A DNA stretch of 64,000 nt from CAVUPF01 sp963803755 (GTDB lineage: Bacteria; Actinomycetota; Thermoleophilia; Solirubrobacterales; 70-9). Where the stretch lies: NCBI GenBank assembly GCA_963803755.1, contig CAWDNP010000007.1:310001-374000 (forward strand), written 5' to 3'. The notes beneath the pieces were generated by a model. The model did no database searches. It was not told where the DNA came from and saw nothing but the letters and a program-made list of their open reading frames with translations. Both the position numbers and the translations under genes were made by a program. Position 1 is the first letter of the stretch. The number at the start of each line of letters is the position of its first letter. Positions 44,401-52,972 of the stretch are shown one piece after another.

Positions 44401-45305
44401 CGTCCGTCGTCTGCGTCCTGGCGCTGACCGCGACGCTGGTCGGTGACCGTGCAGCAGGCGCACGGTTGCGCGAGCTGCTCGAGCCGCTGCGCCCGTACCT
44501 GATTCAGCCGGCGCCGGCCGTCAGCTTCGGCCACCTGCCGGAGTGGCATATCGGTCGGCTGGAGCTGCTGGCGGGCCGGCCCGAGGCGGCCGTCGAGGAG
44601 CTGCGCGAGGCAGTCGGCCAGGCCGACGAGCTCGACCTCCCGTGGCTGAGCGGATGGGTGCGGGTGGATCTGGCGATCGCTCTTCATCGCCGACAGGGTC
44701 CCGGCGACCCCGAGGAGGCGCGGGCGGTGCTCGCCGCCGGCGAGTCGATCGCCGATCATAGTGACCTCGGCTGGGTCAAAAACCGGGCTGGCCTGGCTCG
44801 CGCCGAGCTGGACGGCGCCGAGCCGTCCGTCACCGTGCAGGAGGCCGAGCGCTCGCGACCGATCCGTGCCATCGCTGCGCGCGCCCGCCGCCGTACGCTC
44901 GCCGCGACGGTGCGCGGCCTAGACGATGCGCCACTGGAGCGCCGCTTCGCAGAGCCACGGCGCCAGCGTGCACTGCTGCGCGCCATGGCGCGCGGCTTTC
45001 AGCCTGCCCAGGCCGGCGGCTTCAGCGGGGTTATCGCCTACGAATTGGAGCCCTTCGCGATCGAGTTGCCGCCCGACGCTCCATGGCGCTGGGCGATCGA
45101 GGTCGACTCTGGCACTGGCCACGCCCGGCTGCTCGAGCCGGCGCCGCTGGACGCCGCGGTGACGATTCACTTCGGCCTTGCCGAGTGGGTGCGAGTGGTC
45201 GCGGGAGTGCAGGATCCCCTCACCGCGATGGTCGCTGGTCGCTGCAGCATCGAGGGAGACGTCACTCTCGCCGTACGCCTGGAGGCGATGTTCGGGGCCC
45301 GGTGA
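41421..45305 (+). CDS. Giant cyclase-homology/STAND ATPase/TPR protein with C-terminal SCP2-like domain
   Basis: 1294 residues. Residues 7-165 form a class III cyclase domain with both metal aspartates (VVFSDLVDSTALL and KTLGDGVMATF), but where active cyclases have asparagine four residues before the arginine this protein reads VVIASRL, so the asparagine is valine. Walker A GEPGIGKT lies near 255 and Walker B HVVLDDAHW near 375. A long helical TPR-like region runs to about 1150. The last 100 residues (TIHFGLAEWVRVVAGVQDPL, then GRCSIEGDVTLAVRLE) look like an SCP2 sterol-carrier-type lipid-binding fold. Perhaps a lipid- or ligand-gated signalling ATPase; activity unproven. Confidence 0.82.
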   Translation: MPRMGGVAIVVFSDLVDSTALLARLGDDRMERVRRAHVEDVTGVVTVAGGRVVKTLGDGVMATFESALGALQAAAGIQAAVERLDAAQGEIGIAVRVGVAAGEPIPDGDDLHGMTVVIASRLSSAAGTGEVLVQELVQGLVASRDGVALEPARDYELKGVDASVRAARLRWRELAREAPSNAGAALIEPDGGDSVGVSLGDSPEPGTGSAFPDGIRLPPILAAYAQEPLIGRDREIGMLREATAPRPGRRAVVVLGEPGIGKTRHAAAAATEAHAQGAVVVLARCPPEAVIPFEPWVRAIGELAQGGDEEWRATLAAAAGSEFAALVPELSEHADLSERAGASEMVAAEGARYRLLRGIGATLTCAAGNAPLHVVLDDAHWCDPASAQALGHLLDGAPSAQLVLVVTARDREMGRGHPVSRVLSELRRTRDLSELHLEGLDAPGMAALVGAQVGRAITPRLAARLQSRTSGNPFFAGELVRDLDESGALGDSAALDQAPVPDAVTDLVEERLARLDPDTEKLLSAVAAIGPSAPVALAAKVAGLEREEADRAVAEALSERLVDDVATTQPTIAFPHALVREALSAGTGDAARARLHLSIARALEEEPDAEPAELARHFGLAVAVAGPEPAIAAYRAAAVTAAAAHDHEQAASHLRSTLSLLPDGDQEARAPVLLELGEQDLLAADLVRARDAFRGAIEAARATADAGTLARAALGFAGGDIGFGWESETDDASTVLLLREGLAALGDSEPRLALQMTCRLAYALVFTDDDELMAGLARRTEELGERLGDAEAQVLARFAGMTATFSRSADPLSVLGQFEKSLEMVDLAEGCGREDLLFRCVQWSAAVYYTLRRIPECDAAIERAGEIAARLGSPRFAWEVDLNRGQRLVQNGDREAGEALIRRAGSILRRLRPDIQMSVELMGMALGAWLYDDETGRSRSVYEAMDAVAPTGHTSATAALGAATDGDHEVAASRLTSMLSADLTPLRRPDGHVPSVVCVLALTATLVGDRAAGARLRELLEPLRPYLIQPAPAVSFGHLPEWHIGRLELLAGRPEAAVEELREAVGQADELDLPWLSGWVRVDLAIALHRRQGPGDPEEARAVLAAGESIADHSDLGWVKNRAGLARAELDGAEPSVTVQEAERSRPIRAIAARARRRTLAATVRGLDDAPLERRFAEPRRQRALLRAMARGFQPAQAGGFSGVIAYELEPFAIELPPDAPWRWAIEVDSGTGHARLLEPAPLDAAVTIHFGLAEWVRVVAGVQDPLTAMVAGRCSIEGDVTLAVRLEAMFGAR

Positions 45306-45541
45306 TGATCAGGCGCTTGTGCCGGGCACGGGGTGTGGCGGGGCGAGTCGCCTGAGTCCAGGACGAGCAACCCACCGCCATCACGAAGGCCGAGGGCTTG
45401 GTGGGGGTACTCGATGGCGAGGCGCTGAACGTCGAGGCGCAGCCCGAAAAGATGCGACGTCGCCACTCCCCGCGATCTGAGACCCGTCATATTCACCTCT
45501 TTCAGCTAGGGTCGGCCTGAACCCGACAAAGGAGCAATTCA

Positions 45542-45817
45542 ATGAGCGTCCTTATCCGCTTTGCCCCCGCGTCCTTGACAGCGGCACAGTACGATGAGAG
45601 CGTCCGCAAGCTCAAGGAGGCGGGTCACTTCCCGCCTGACGGACTCGACTACCACGTCTGCTTCGGTACAGATGGCAACCTACGCGTCAGCGAGATCTGG
45701 GACTCCCAGGAGCAGCTCGACGCATTTGGCGAGCGACTGATGCCCGTCCTCTCCGAGGTTGGAATCGAACCCGGCCAGCCAGAGCTGATGGAGATTCACA
45801 ACATCGTCAGGCGCTAG
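45542..45817 (+). CDS. Small ferredoxin-like-fold protein (ABM-like)
   Basis: The 91-residue protein has AAGGAG 8 bases before its ATG and a compact alpha-beta pattern (VLIRFAPASLTAAQYDES, GLDYHVCFGTDGNLRVSEIW, MPVLSEVGIEPG). It resembles dimeric alpha-beta-barrel proteins of the antibiotic-biosynthesis-monooxygenase or DUF-type group. The small molecule handled is unknown. Confidence 0.7.
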   Translation: MSVLIRFAPASLTAAQYDESVRKLKEAGHFPPDGLDYHVCFGTDGNLRVSEIWDSQEQLDAFGERLMPVLSEVGIEPGQPELMEIHNIVRR

Positions 45818-45889
45818 CCCGAGCCCCAAAAGATGGAGAAGGGCTGCGCACCGACCGGCACGCCCGCTCCCAGCCGCAACGCTGCTGAC

Positions 45890-46456
45890 TTACAACACGA
45901 ATGGAATGATCGCGCGGACGCGCATCTTGTACTCGGCGTAGGCGTCGGGAAAGTGCCTGCTCATGATCCGTTCCTCTTGCCGGGCCTTCCACCACACGCC
46001 GCCGCATATCGAGAAAAGCAGGGCAAAGCCGATAGCGTGCCCGTAGTTGATCGCCGTGCCGAGCGCCATGACGATCAGGCCGGTGTAGATCGGATGTCGC
46101 GCTAGCGCGTACGGACCAGACTCAATCAGCTCATGATCTTGCTTGAACGTGACCTCTGCGCTCCAGTTGCGGCCAAGTGTGATCCGCGCCCAAACCGTGA
46201 AGGCGGCTCCTGCGACAACGAGGCAATCGGTCACAACTCCCAACGCGAACGTCGTCTGCCAAAGCTGAGACTGTGAGGACACGTGCAAGAGCCGCCCGGC
46301 GAGGACGCAGCCAACGAAAGCGATGAGCGCGACCAGGCGATACCCAATGAAACCTCTTCGCTCGATCGTACGCTTCGTCGTAAAGGCCATGACCACCCAA
46401 TAGACCAGCCAGGCTATCCAGCAGTACACAATGACTTGCCATGTCGAGTCGGTCAT
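45890..46456 (-). CDS. Isoprenylcysteine methyltransferase-like membrane protein
   Basis: The 188-residue integral membrane protein has four to five helices and the ICMT/PEMT C-terminal signature: LIESGPYALARHPIYTGLIV, then RQEERIMSRHFPDAYAEYKM, where the histidine-proline and the paired glutamates bind SAM and substrate. Bacterial members methylate lipids or small hydrophobic acids; the real substrate is unknown here. Confidence 0.85.
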   Translation of the reverse strand: MTDSTWQVIVYCWIAWLVYWVVMAFTTKRTIERRGFIGYRLVALIAFVGCVLAGRLLHVSSQSQLWQTTFALGVVTDCLVVAGAAFTVWARITLGRNWSAEVTFKQDHELIESGPYALARHPIYTGLIVMALGTAINYGHAIGFALLFSICGGVWWKARQEERIMSRHFPDAYAEYKMRVRAIIPFVL

Positions 46457-46607
46457 TTCCTAGTTACCCGGTGCGCGCACTCGCCTGTAGAGGCTGATTA
46501 TCGTGTCAGCTCGTGGCGGCCAGGGCCCAAGCGGTCGCGTTACCAGACGGCTCACTCCTGACCATCGTCCTGACTGAGGACTGACGCTGCGCAGGATTCT
46601 TAGGTTT

Positions 46608-47708
46608 TCAGATGTCGGCATTGGCCTTGATCAGCCGTCCACAGAGCATCCGTGAGATGTTGAGCAGCAGCTTGGCCGCCAGCGTCGGTTCCTCGGCCAT
46701 CAGCTTGTGCAGCGTCCCATCGGAGAGCGAGAGGATCCTCACGTCGGGCGTGGCGGCGTAGACGTCGGATTGGCGGGGCAGCTCGAGGAGGAACGCCATC
46801 TCCCCGAAGACGTCTCCCGGCCCGAGGACGTTCACGAGCCTGCCGCGGTGGCGAACCTCGAGTGTGCCTTCGAGGACCAGGAAGAGGTTCTGGGAGGAGC
46901 CACCCTCCTTCAGCACTCGATCTCCAGGGGCGCACTCGATGATGTTGCTGCGAGAGATGCACTCCCTGGTCTCCGATGGGTCGAGGCCGGCAAAGGCATG
47001 GAGCTCCTCTTGGTCGAGGCGTTCGAGGGCAGCCTCAACGTGAGCCCAGTACTCCCCGGGGGCCATGAGGGAGGCGGAGTAGACGGCGTCACCTCGGGCC
47101 AGGGCAGCTTCGATCGAGCGCGGCAGGCAAGGACGGCCGTCCCCGTCCAGGCTGCCTATCGCCGCCGCCAGGCCGTCCGTGTCCCCGGCAAGAAACATCA
47201 GCGGGATGAGGTAGCCCGCCTCCTCGCTGTTGATGTTGTGCTCGGCGTACGTTCGGCCTCCAGCCGAGAGGTTCATCGACAAAAGATGCGGCTCGCAGTT
47301 GCCGAAGACGAGTCGAACGCCGCCGGCTTCGATGTCCTCGAGCGTGAGATCGCGCAGCTTCGACGTGACCGTTGAGCCCCGGAGGTGCGGCGCTACCATC
47401 AGCCGCTCGCCGACGGCCATCAGCCGGGCCGGTACCTCAGACAGGAATGGGCCCAGACTGTACTGGTCGATCTGGCGAGGCGAGAAGCCGTCGGCCCCTA
47501 AAGTCAGGCGCGACGTTCCCACCACCTGCCCGTCCTCACGAGCCCCGTAAAGAATACTGTTGGCGTCCTCGGGCTCGATCAGCTGCTGAACTCGGTGATT
47601 CGCGGTTCGATGGTAGCGACCCATTTCCTCGACGTATACGCCGTAGCGAAACCGGAACAGTTCCTCGCGGTCCTGTTCGGACTGCGCCCGGAAAACCTCG
47701 ACAGTCAT
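46608..47708 (-). CDS. FeeM/GNAT-like acyltransferase fused to cyclic-nucleotide-binding domain
   Basis: The 366-residue protein has an N-terminal N-acyl-amino-acid synthase/GNAT-like domain (LFRFRYGVYVEEMGRYHR, DGQVVGTSRLTLGADGF, GERLMVAPHLRGSTVTSKLR). After about residue 240, a CNB domain begins, with ECAPGDRVLKEGGSSQNLFL and the phosphate-binding cassette FGEMAFLLELPRQSDVYA, whose arginine is present. Acyl transfer controlled by cAMP is known for mycobacterial PatA, with the opposite domain order. Divergent from the giant cyclase-homology gene at 47990 across 281 bases, suggesting a signal source and its effector. Confidence 0.8.
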   Translation of the reverse strand: MTVEVFRAQSEQDREELFRFRYGVYVEEMGRYHRTANHRVQQLIEPEDANSILYGAREDGQVVGTSRLTLGADGFSPRQIDQYSLGPFLSEVPARLMAVGERLMVAPHLRGSTVTSKLRDLTLEDIEAGGVRLVFGNCEPHLLSMNLSAGGRTYAEHNINSEEAGYLIPLMFLAGDTDGLAAAIGSLDGDGRPCLPRSIEAALARGDAVYSASLMAPGEYWAHVEAALERLDQEELHAFAGLDPSETRECISRSNIIECAPGDRVLKEGGSSQNLFLVLEGTLEVRHRGRLVNVLGPGDVFGEMAFLLELPRQSDVYAATPDVRILSLSDGTLHKLMAEEPTLAAKLLLNISRMLCGRLIKANADI

Positions 47709-47989
47709 CAGCCACCCCTCAGCTCGGCCTTCAGCATGTTCGGCACTGGGCTTCTACGCGGATTCTACGTCCGCGGGGAACACCGATTAGCCGTCAGGAG
47801 GAAAGGTCCTGAGCACGTATGGAAATGCAGCACGAGACTGGTCGGATTCCGGCGCGGTTCTCGCTGCCAAACGGCTGCCCCCTCTACCGCACCTTGCGTC
47901 GCATACGGCTAGCCCCGATCCGTTGGAGGAGGTTGATGCTCATGGGCCAGGATCGTTGCGATAGCGTCCTCAGCCGGAGTGATTGACAG

Positions 47990-50900
47990 GTGAGCGCTCA
48001 AGCTACGGAAACGATTTCGGTCCTGATGACCGACCTGGTCGGTTCCACGGCGATCGCCGATCGGGTTGGCCCTGAGGCCGCGGAGGTTTTGCGAGCAGAG
48101 CATTTTGGGCTGCTGCGCGGTACGTTTGAGCACAGCGGTGGCCGGGAGGTCAAGAACCTCGGCGATGGGCTGATGGTCGCTTTCTCCAGCACCTCCCAGT
48201 CGCTGACGTGCGCGGCCCAGATGCAGCAGGCCATTGAGTCTCGCAACCGCCGCTCAGAGGAGCGCCTGGAGGTACGGATCGGCCTCAGCCTTGGTGAGGC
48301 GAGTGTGGAGGACGGTGATTTTTTCGGTGAGCCGGTGGTCGAGGCATCGCGCCTGTGCGCGGCCGCTGAGGGCGGGCAGATCCTGGTCAGTGATCTGGTG
48401 CGTCAGGTCGGCGGCGCACGCGACGGTTATCGCTTCCGCTCGCTTGGAGGGCTTGAGCTGAAGGGCATCTCTGAACCGGTCCAGGCTTTTGAGCTTGAGT
48501 GGGAGCCGGCTGTCGGGGGACGGATTATCTTGCCGGGGCGGCTTTCTGAGCTGCCCCCGACCGGCTACGTCGGGCGCTTGGCCGAGCGCGCCGTCCTTGA
48601 GCAGCTCTGGGGCCAGGCCCGTGGGGGCTCGCTACGGCTGGCATTGATCGGCGGCGAGGCGGGCATGGGTAAGACCCGGCTCTCCACGCACCTGGCGTTT
48701 GAGGCGTATGGAGAAGGCGCGACGGTGCTCTACGGGCGCTGTGATGAGGATCTCGGCGTGCCCTATCAGCCTTGGGTGCAGGCGCTGCGCCACTTCGTCG
48801 CAGAGGCGCCGCAGGCGCTCCTGCGCACTCACGTCGAGCGCCACGGCGGGGAGCTGGCACGCTTGCTGCCGACCCTGGGCGACCGTGTGCCCGGCTTGCC
48901 GCACCCGCGCCAGAGCGACCCCGAGACCGAGCGCTACCTGCTCTACGGCGCCGCGACGGGCCTGCTGGAGGAAGCGGGCGAGTCAGAGCCGCTGCTGCTC
49001 ATTCTCGATGACCTGCACTGGGCCGACGCGCCGACGCTCTCCCTGTTGCGCCACGTGGTCACGGCGGGCGCGTCGATGCGGGTTCTGGTTGTAGGCACCT
49101 ACCGTGACTCCGATCTCTCCCACGATCATCCGCTGGCGGCGCTGCTAGCCGATCTGCACCGCGAGCAGGGCGTCGAGCGGATCAAGCTGACCGGGCTTGA
49201 GGCGGGCGATGTGCTGGCACTGATGGAGGCTGCCGCGGGGCACGAGCTGGACGAGAACGGACGTGCGCTGGCGCAGGAGATCGCCCGCGAGACGGCGGGC
49301 AACCCCTTCTTTGCCGGTGAGCTGTTGCGCCATCTGGCGGAGTCCGGCGCGACCGTGCAAGAGGACAGCGGGCGCTGGCAGCTCGTCGGTAACGTGACGG
49401 AGCTGGGGCTGCCCCAGAGCGTGCGGGAGGTGATCGGCCGGCGGGTGGAGCGCCTCGGCCCAGATGCTCGTACGGCGCTCAGCGCCGCGGCGGTCATCGG
49501 TCTTGACTTCGACCTCGATCTGCTCGTCTCGGTGGTCGAGTTCGATGAGTCGCGGCTGCTCGACCTGCTTGAGGAGGCTGTCGCGGCCTCGCTCCTGCAG
49601 GAGGGCGGCGAGCAAGCCGGCCGCTTCACATTCACCCATGCGCTGGTCGAGCACACCCTTTATGAGGACCTTGGCCGCACACGCCGTGCCCGTCTTCATC
49701 AGCGGGTGGCCGAAGTGCTGGAGGAGCTCTGCGGTGAGGAGCCCGGTGAGCGCCTCGGCGAGCTGGCCGCCCACTGGGCCGCCGCGGTCATCAGTACCGA
49801 CACGGCCAAAGCGCTTCACTACGCTCAGCGGGCCGCGGAGCGCGCGCTGGCGCAGCTCGCACCGGATGAGGCGGTGCGATGGTATCGGCAGGCGCTTGAG
49901 CTGCAGGCCCAGGCCGTCCCCGGCAGCGGCGACACAGAGCGTTGCGAGCTGCTGATCGGCCTGGGTGAGGCTCAACGCCAGATCGGCGACCCTTCCTCCC
50001 GCGAGACGCTGCTTGAGGCGGCCCGGCTCGCTCGGGAGTCGGATGACGTCGATCGGCTCTGCCGCGCCGTGCTCGCCAACACGCGGGGATTCACCAGTCA
50101 GCTCGGCGTCGTAGACAGCGAACGAGTGGAGGCGCTGGAGGCCGCTGCGCGGGCCCTCTCTGATCAGGATCCGCAGCGGGGGCGGGTTCTTGCGCTGTTG
50201 GCCAGCGAGCTTCACTACAGCGGGGACACCTCGAGGTCTCGGCAGTTGGCCGCCAAGGCGGCCGAGATAGCACGGGCCGGCGCCGATCAGATCACCCTTG
50301 CCCGCACGCTGTCTGATGTCATGTGGGCGATTACCGCTCCGGACACCCTCGAGCAGCGCCAGCGGCTGGCCGACGAGCTGATCGATCTCACCTCGGGCCT
50401 TGACGATCAGCTCAGCTCGCGCGCGGGTGGATGGCTCGTCCTCACCGGCCTGGAAGCGGGCGATCGATCGCAGATCGAGTCCGGCCTTTCGAAGATGCGA
50501 GCCCTGGCCGCGACGGTGCCCCAGCCGACCTCCGGCTGGGCCTTGCTGGTCAGTGAGGCGACCTGGAGCCTCGTGCAGGGCGACCTCGAGGCATCTGAGC
50601 GCTGGGCGATGCGGGCCGCCGAGGCCGGCACGGCAGCCGGTGAGCCGGACGTCGCGGTGGTTTTCGGCGTGCAGCTCTTCGCCGTGCGCCTCCTCCAGGG
50701 CCGCCTCGCCGAGCTTGTCGAGCCCTCGCTGCAGCTCACCCGGCGAGCCGACACCGTCGCCGGACATCGGCCGGGCGCGGCACTTGCGTTGATCGCAGCT
50801 GGCCGCCTCGATGAGGCGCGCGAGCTGGCGCTCGCCGAGGACCTGTCGGGCGTCTCCTTGGAACAGGCGTGGTCGACTGCGATGGTCCTCTGGGCGATGG

Positions 50901-51295
50901 TGTTCTCCCGCCTTGGAATCGTGGAACGCGCAGCCGAGCTCTACGAGCTCTTGGCGCCCTTCTCGGGCCAGCTCGCCGGCAACGCCAGCACCGTGTTTGG
51001 CAGCACCGACTGGGCGCTCGGCACGCTCGCGACGGCTCGTGAGCGATATGAGGAGGCCGAGGGCCACTTCGCCGCCGCCGCCGAGATCGAGGAGAGCGTT
51101 GGCGCTCCCCTCTACCTCGCCCGCACCCACGTCTCCTGGGCTTCTGCATTGATCGACCGTGGTCGGCCCGAGGACCTCGAGCGGGCCCAGCCCATGCTCG
51201 AGCGGGCCCACGGCATCACCACCCGCCTGGGCGCCGAGGGGATCACGCGGGAGATCACAGAGTGTCGCGCGGCCCTGGCCGCGATCGGCGCCTAG
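47990..51295 (+). CDS. Giant cyclase-homology/STAND ATPase/TPR protein
   Basis: 1101 residues from GTG 47990. Residues 8-170 form a class III cyclase domain (VLMTDLVGSTAIADRVG and KNLGDGLMVAFSS carry the metal aspartates); the transition-state segment reads VVEASRL, again with valine for the usual asparagine. Walker A GGEAGMGKTRL lies near residue 222, Walker B LLLILDDLHWADAPTL near 340. The remainder is a TPR-like helical array to the C-terminus, with no lipid-binding tail. Related to 41421-45305. It may bind rather than cyclise nucleotides, or be a slow cyclase. Confidence 0.85.
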   Translation: MSAQATETISVLMTDLVGSTAIADRVGPEAAEVLRAEHFGLLRGTFEHSGGREVKNLGDGLMVAFSSTSQSLTCAAQMQQAIESRNRRSEERLEVRIGLSLGEASVEDGDFFGEPVVEASRLCAAAEGGQILVSDLVRQVGGARDGYRFRSLGGLELKGISEPVQAFELEWEPAVGGRIILPGRLSELPPTGYVGRLAERAVLEQLWGQARGGSLRLALIGGEAGMGKTRLSTHLAFEAYGEGATVLYGRCDEDLGVPYQPWVQALRHFVAEAPQALLRTHVERHGGELARLLPTLGDRVPGLPHPRQSDPETERYLLYGAATGLLEEAGESEPLLLILDDLHWADAPTLSLLRHVVTAGASMRVLVVGTYRDSDLSHDHPLAALLADLHREQGVERIKLTGLEAGDVLALMEAAAGHELDENGRALAQEIARETAGNPFFAGELLRHLAESGATVQEDSGRWQLVGNVTELGLPQSVREVIGRRVERLGPDARTALSAAAVIGLDFDLDLLVSVVEFDESRLLDLLEEAVAASLLQEGGEQAGRFTFTHALVEHTLYEDLGRTRRARLHQRVAEVLEELCGEEPGERLGELAAHWAAAVISTDTAKALHYAQRAAERALAQLAPDEAVRWYRQALELQAQAVPGSGDTERCELLIGLGEAQRQIGDPSSRETLLEAARLARESDDVDRLCRAVLANTRGFTSQLGVVDSERVEALEAAARALSDQDPQRGRVLALLASELHYSGDTSRSRQLAAKAAEIARAGADQITLARTLSDVMWAITAPDTLEQRQRLADELIDLTSGLDDQLSSRAGGWLVLTGLEAGDRSQIESGLSKMRALAATVPQPTSGWALLVSEATWSLVQGDLEASERWAMRAAEAGTAAGEPDVAVVFGVQLFAVRLLQGRLAELVEPSLQLTRRADTVAGHRPGAALALIAAGRLDEARELALAEDLSGVSLEQAWSTAMVLWAMVFSRLGIVERAAELYELLAPFSGQLAGNASTVFGSTDWALGTLATARERYEEAEGHFAAAAEIEESVGAPLYLARTHVSWASALIDRGRPEDLERAQPMLERAHGITTRLGAEGITREITECRAALAAIGA

Positions 51296-51412
51296 TGGCG
51301 GCTAGACACGCTCCTAGGCCACCGCATCCGGTCATAAGGCGTCGGGCGCAGCGATGACGTGGAGCGCGCCTGCGGCCTGATCGTGGCCAATCCCTCGGCG
51401 CCGGTGCTCGAC

Positions 51413-52270
51413 TTATGACGCTTCGCCTGCGTCCTTGCCCTTGGGCCCGTCTACACGCGACGGCGGGTCCGCCCCGCGCTGGGCCCAGACCTCCTTCAGG
51501 AACGCCGCCAGCTCCCCGTCGAGCCGCTTCGGGCTGAGCCGCCACTCGAGGATCGAGCTGGCTTCGACCAGCCGCCCGTTTGACAGCTCCTCGGCGAGCA
51601 TCCCGGAGTCGCCGAACGGGTGCAGCGGATCGCGAGAGTGGCCGACGATCAGCGCCGGCTGGGCGATCTTGCGTCGCTCCTCGGAGTGCGGCGCGGTCTC
51701 TCCCAGCAACAGCCCCTCCAGCACTGCGAGCGAGGGGCCGGGACGCTGGCGGGCCCAGTCGAGGCCGATGTCGACCAGGTAGTTGGTGCGGGGAATGACC
51801 GAGGTGAGGCGGGAGGCGACCTCAAAGACCGGTCGGCCTAGCTGCAGGCCGAGCAGGATCGGGGCGAAGGTGGCCGCGACCGCTGGCAGCGCGTTGTCGA
51901 GTACCGGCATCTCGACGAACAGCCCCCTGACCCGCCCGGGGTTCCGTGTCGCCAGCTCCAGGGCGACGTTGGCTCCGAGCGAGGTGCCGCCCACGACCGC
52001 GGAGGGCAGCTCGAGATGGTCGAGCAGCGCCACCACCTGGCGGGCGAACAGCGGCATTGAGTAGAGGCGCAGGTCCTCGGGGCGCTCGGAGCGCCCGTGG
52101 CCGAGCAGGTCGACGCAGATCACCCGGTTACCGCGATTGGCCAGCGCTGGCCCCAGCCGCACGAACATGCGGCGGTTCATCAGCAGGCCGTGGATCAGGA
52201 CGAGGACCCGCTCGCCCTCGCCGTAGAAGTCGTACTCGATCCGGTGACCCTCGTAGCGGAACGCGCCCAT
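51413..52270 (-). CDS. Alpha/beta hydrolase
   Basis: The 285-residue protein has the oxyanion strand VLVLIHGLLMNRRMF, the DLLGHGRSERP loop, the serine nucleophile elbow VVGGTSLGANVALELA and the acid motif VGHSRDPLHPFGD. The expected histidine near residue 255 is less clear (ASSILEWRLSP has none), so the catalytic triad may be incomplete. Role unknown. Confidence 0.85.
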   Translation of the reverse strand: MGAFRYEGHRIEYDFYGEGERVLVLIHGLLMNRRMFVRLGPALANRGNRVICVDLLGHGRSERPEDLRLYSMPLFARQVVALLDHLELPSAVVGGTSLGANVALELATRNPGRVRGLFVEMPVLDNALPAVAATFAPILLGLQLGRPVFEVASRLTSVIPRTNYLVDIGLDWARQRPGPSLAVLEGLLLGETAPHSEERRKIAQPALIVGHSRDPLHPFGDSGMLAEELSNGRLVEASSILEWRLSPKRLDGELAAFLKEVWAQRGADPPSRVDGPKGKDAGEAS

Positions 52271-52351
52271 TTGACGAGTCAGCCTAGCCCTGGCGAAGCA
52301 GAAGCGCGCTGGGCCGAGGGCGGGGAGCGGTCCCTGCGCCAGCGATGGCGT

Positions 52352-52732
52352 CTAAAGCGCGTCCCCATGGGTTCGCTCATAGCGCTCCTGCTCCTCAGCG
52401 GTGCGCTCGGCCCAGGGAATTGCCTCAAGGCGCTCTGGCGGGATCGGCTCGCCACTCTCGATCGAGAAACCGTAGGTGCCGTCCTTGAGCCGCGCCTCGG
52501 CGCGCTCGACGGCCTCCAGTTCGGCGTGCAGCTGCTCGGCGAGGGCGTCATCGACTTGCTCCTCCTCGATCATCTCGCCGCTGTCGAGCGGGTCGGTGTC
52601 GGTGTCGATCTCATCGAGCTCGCCCTCGAGGAGCTGCTCCAGATCGGCGAGCGAGCCCTCGATGCGCTCGCGCTCGCCTCCCAGCAGCTCGCGGGCGCGG
52701 GTCTCCTCGAGCGGGGACTGCCCTTTACTCAT
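52352..52732 (-). CDS. TraR/DksA-family protein lacking zinc cysteines
   Basis: The 126-residue protein has a long N-terminal coiled-coil of glutamate-rich helices (ETRARELLGGERERIEGSLA, DSGEMIEEEQVDDALAEQL). It ends in the DksA-type globular motif DGTYGFSIESGEPIPPERLE, where the usual four zinc cysteines are replaced by other residues. DksA/TraR proteins enter the RNA polymerase secondary channel. Cysteine-poor members are known, but full loss makes a zinc-independent fold likely. AGGAGA precedes the ATG 52732. Confidence 0.88.
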   Translation of the reverse strand: MSKGQSPLEETRARELLGGERERIEGSLADLEQLLEGELDEIDTDTDPLDSGEMIEEEQVDDALAEQLHAELEAVERAEARLKDGTYGFSIESGEPIPPERLEAIPWAERTAEEQERYERTHGDAL

Positions 52733-52972
52733 CTGATCATCTCCTGTCTCGGCGTTCGGGTCGGTTGTCGGGACTGTAAGCGAGCCTCGCCCAGATCGGA
52801 GATGACCGCGCGGCCCAAGCAGGGGGAGGGGGGGATGACGCGGGGCTCGGGCGCGGTGCCCAGGGAAGACGAAGGCGGGCGTCGATGCGGCGCGCGGGCG
52901 ATCCACAACGCGGTCGTCGAGGGGCTGGAGCGGCCCCCCTCCGAAGTCCAGGCCGGCGGCCATAGAGTCCGG

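Noticed and set aside
51310..51345. REP-like sequence resembling enterobacterial GCATCCGG...AAGGCG, with a similar stretch near 33017-33043
   Set aside because: Two weak copies with different interiors; most likely coincidence in GC-rich DNA.
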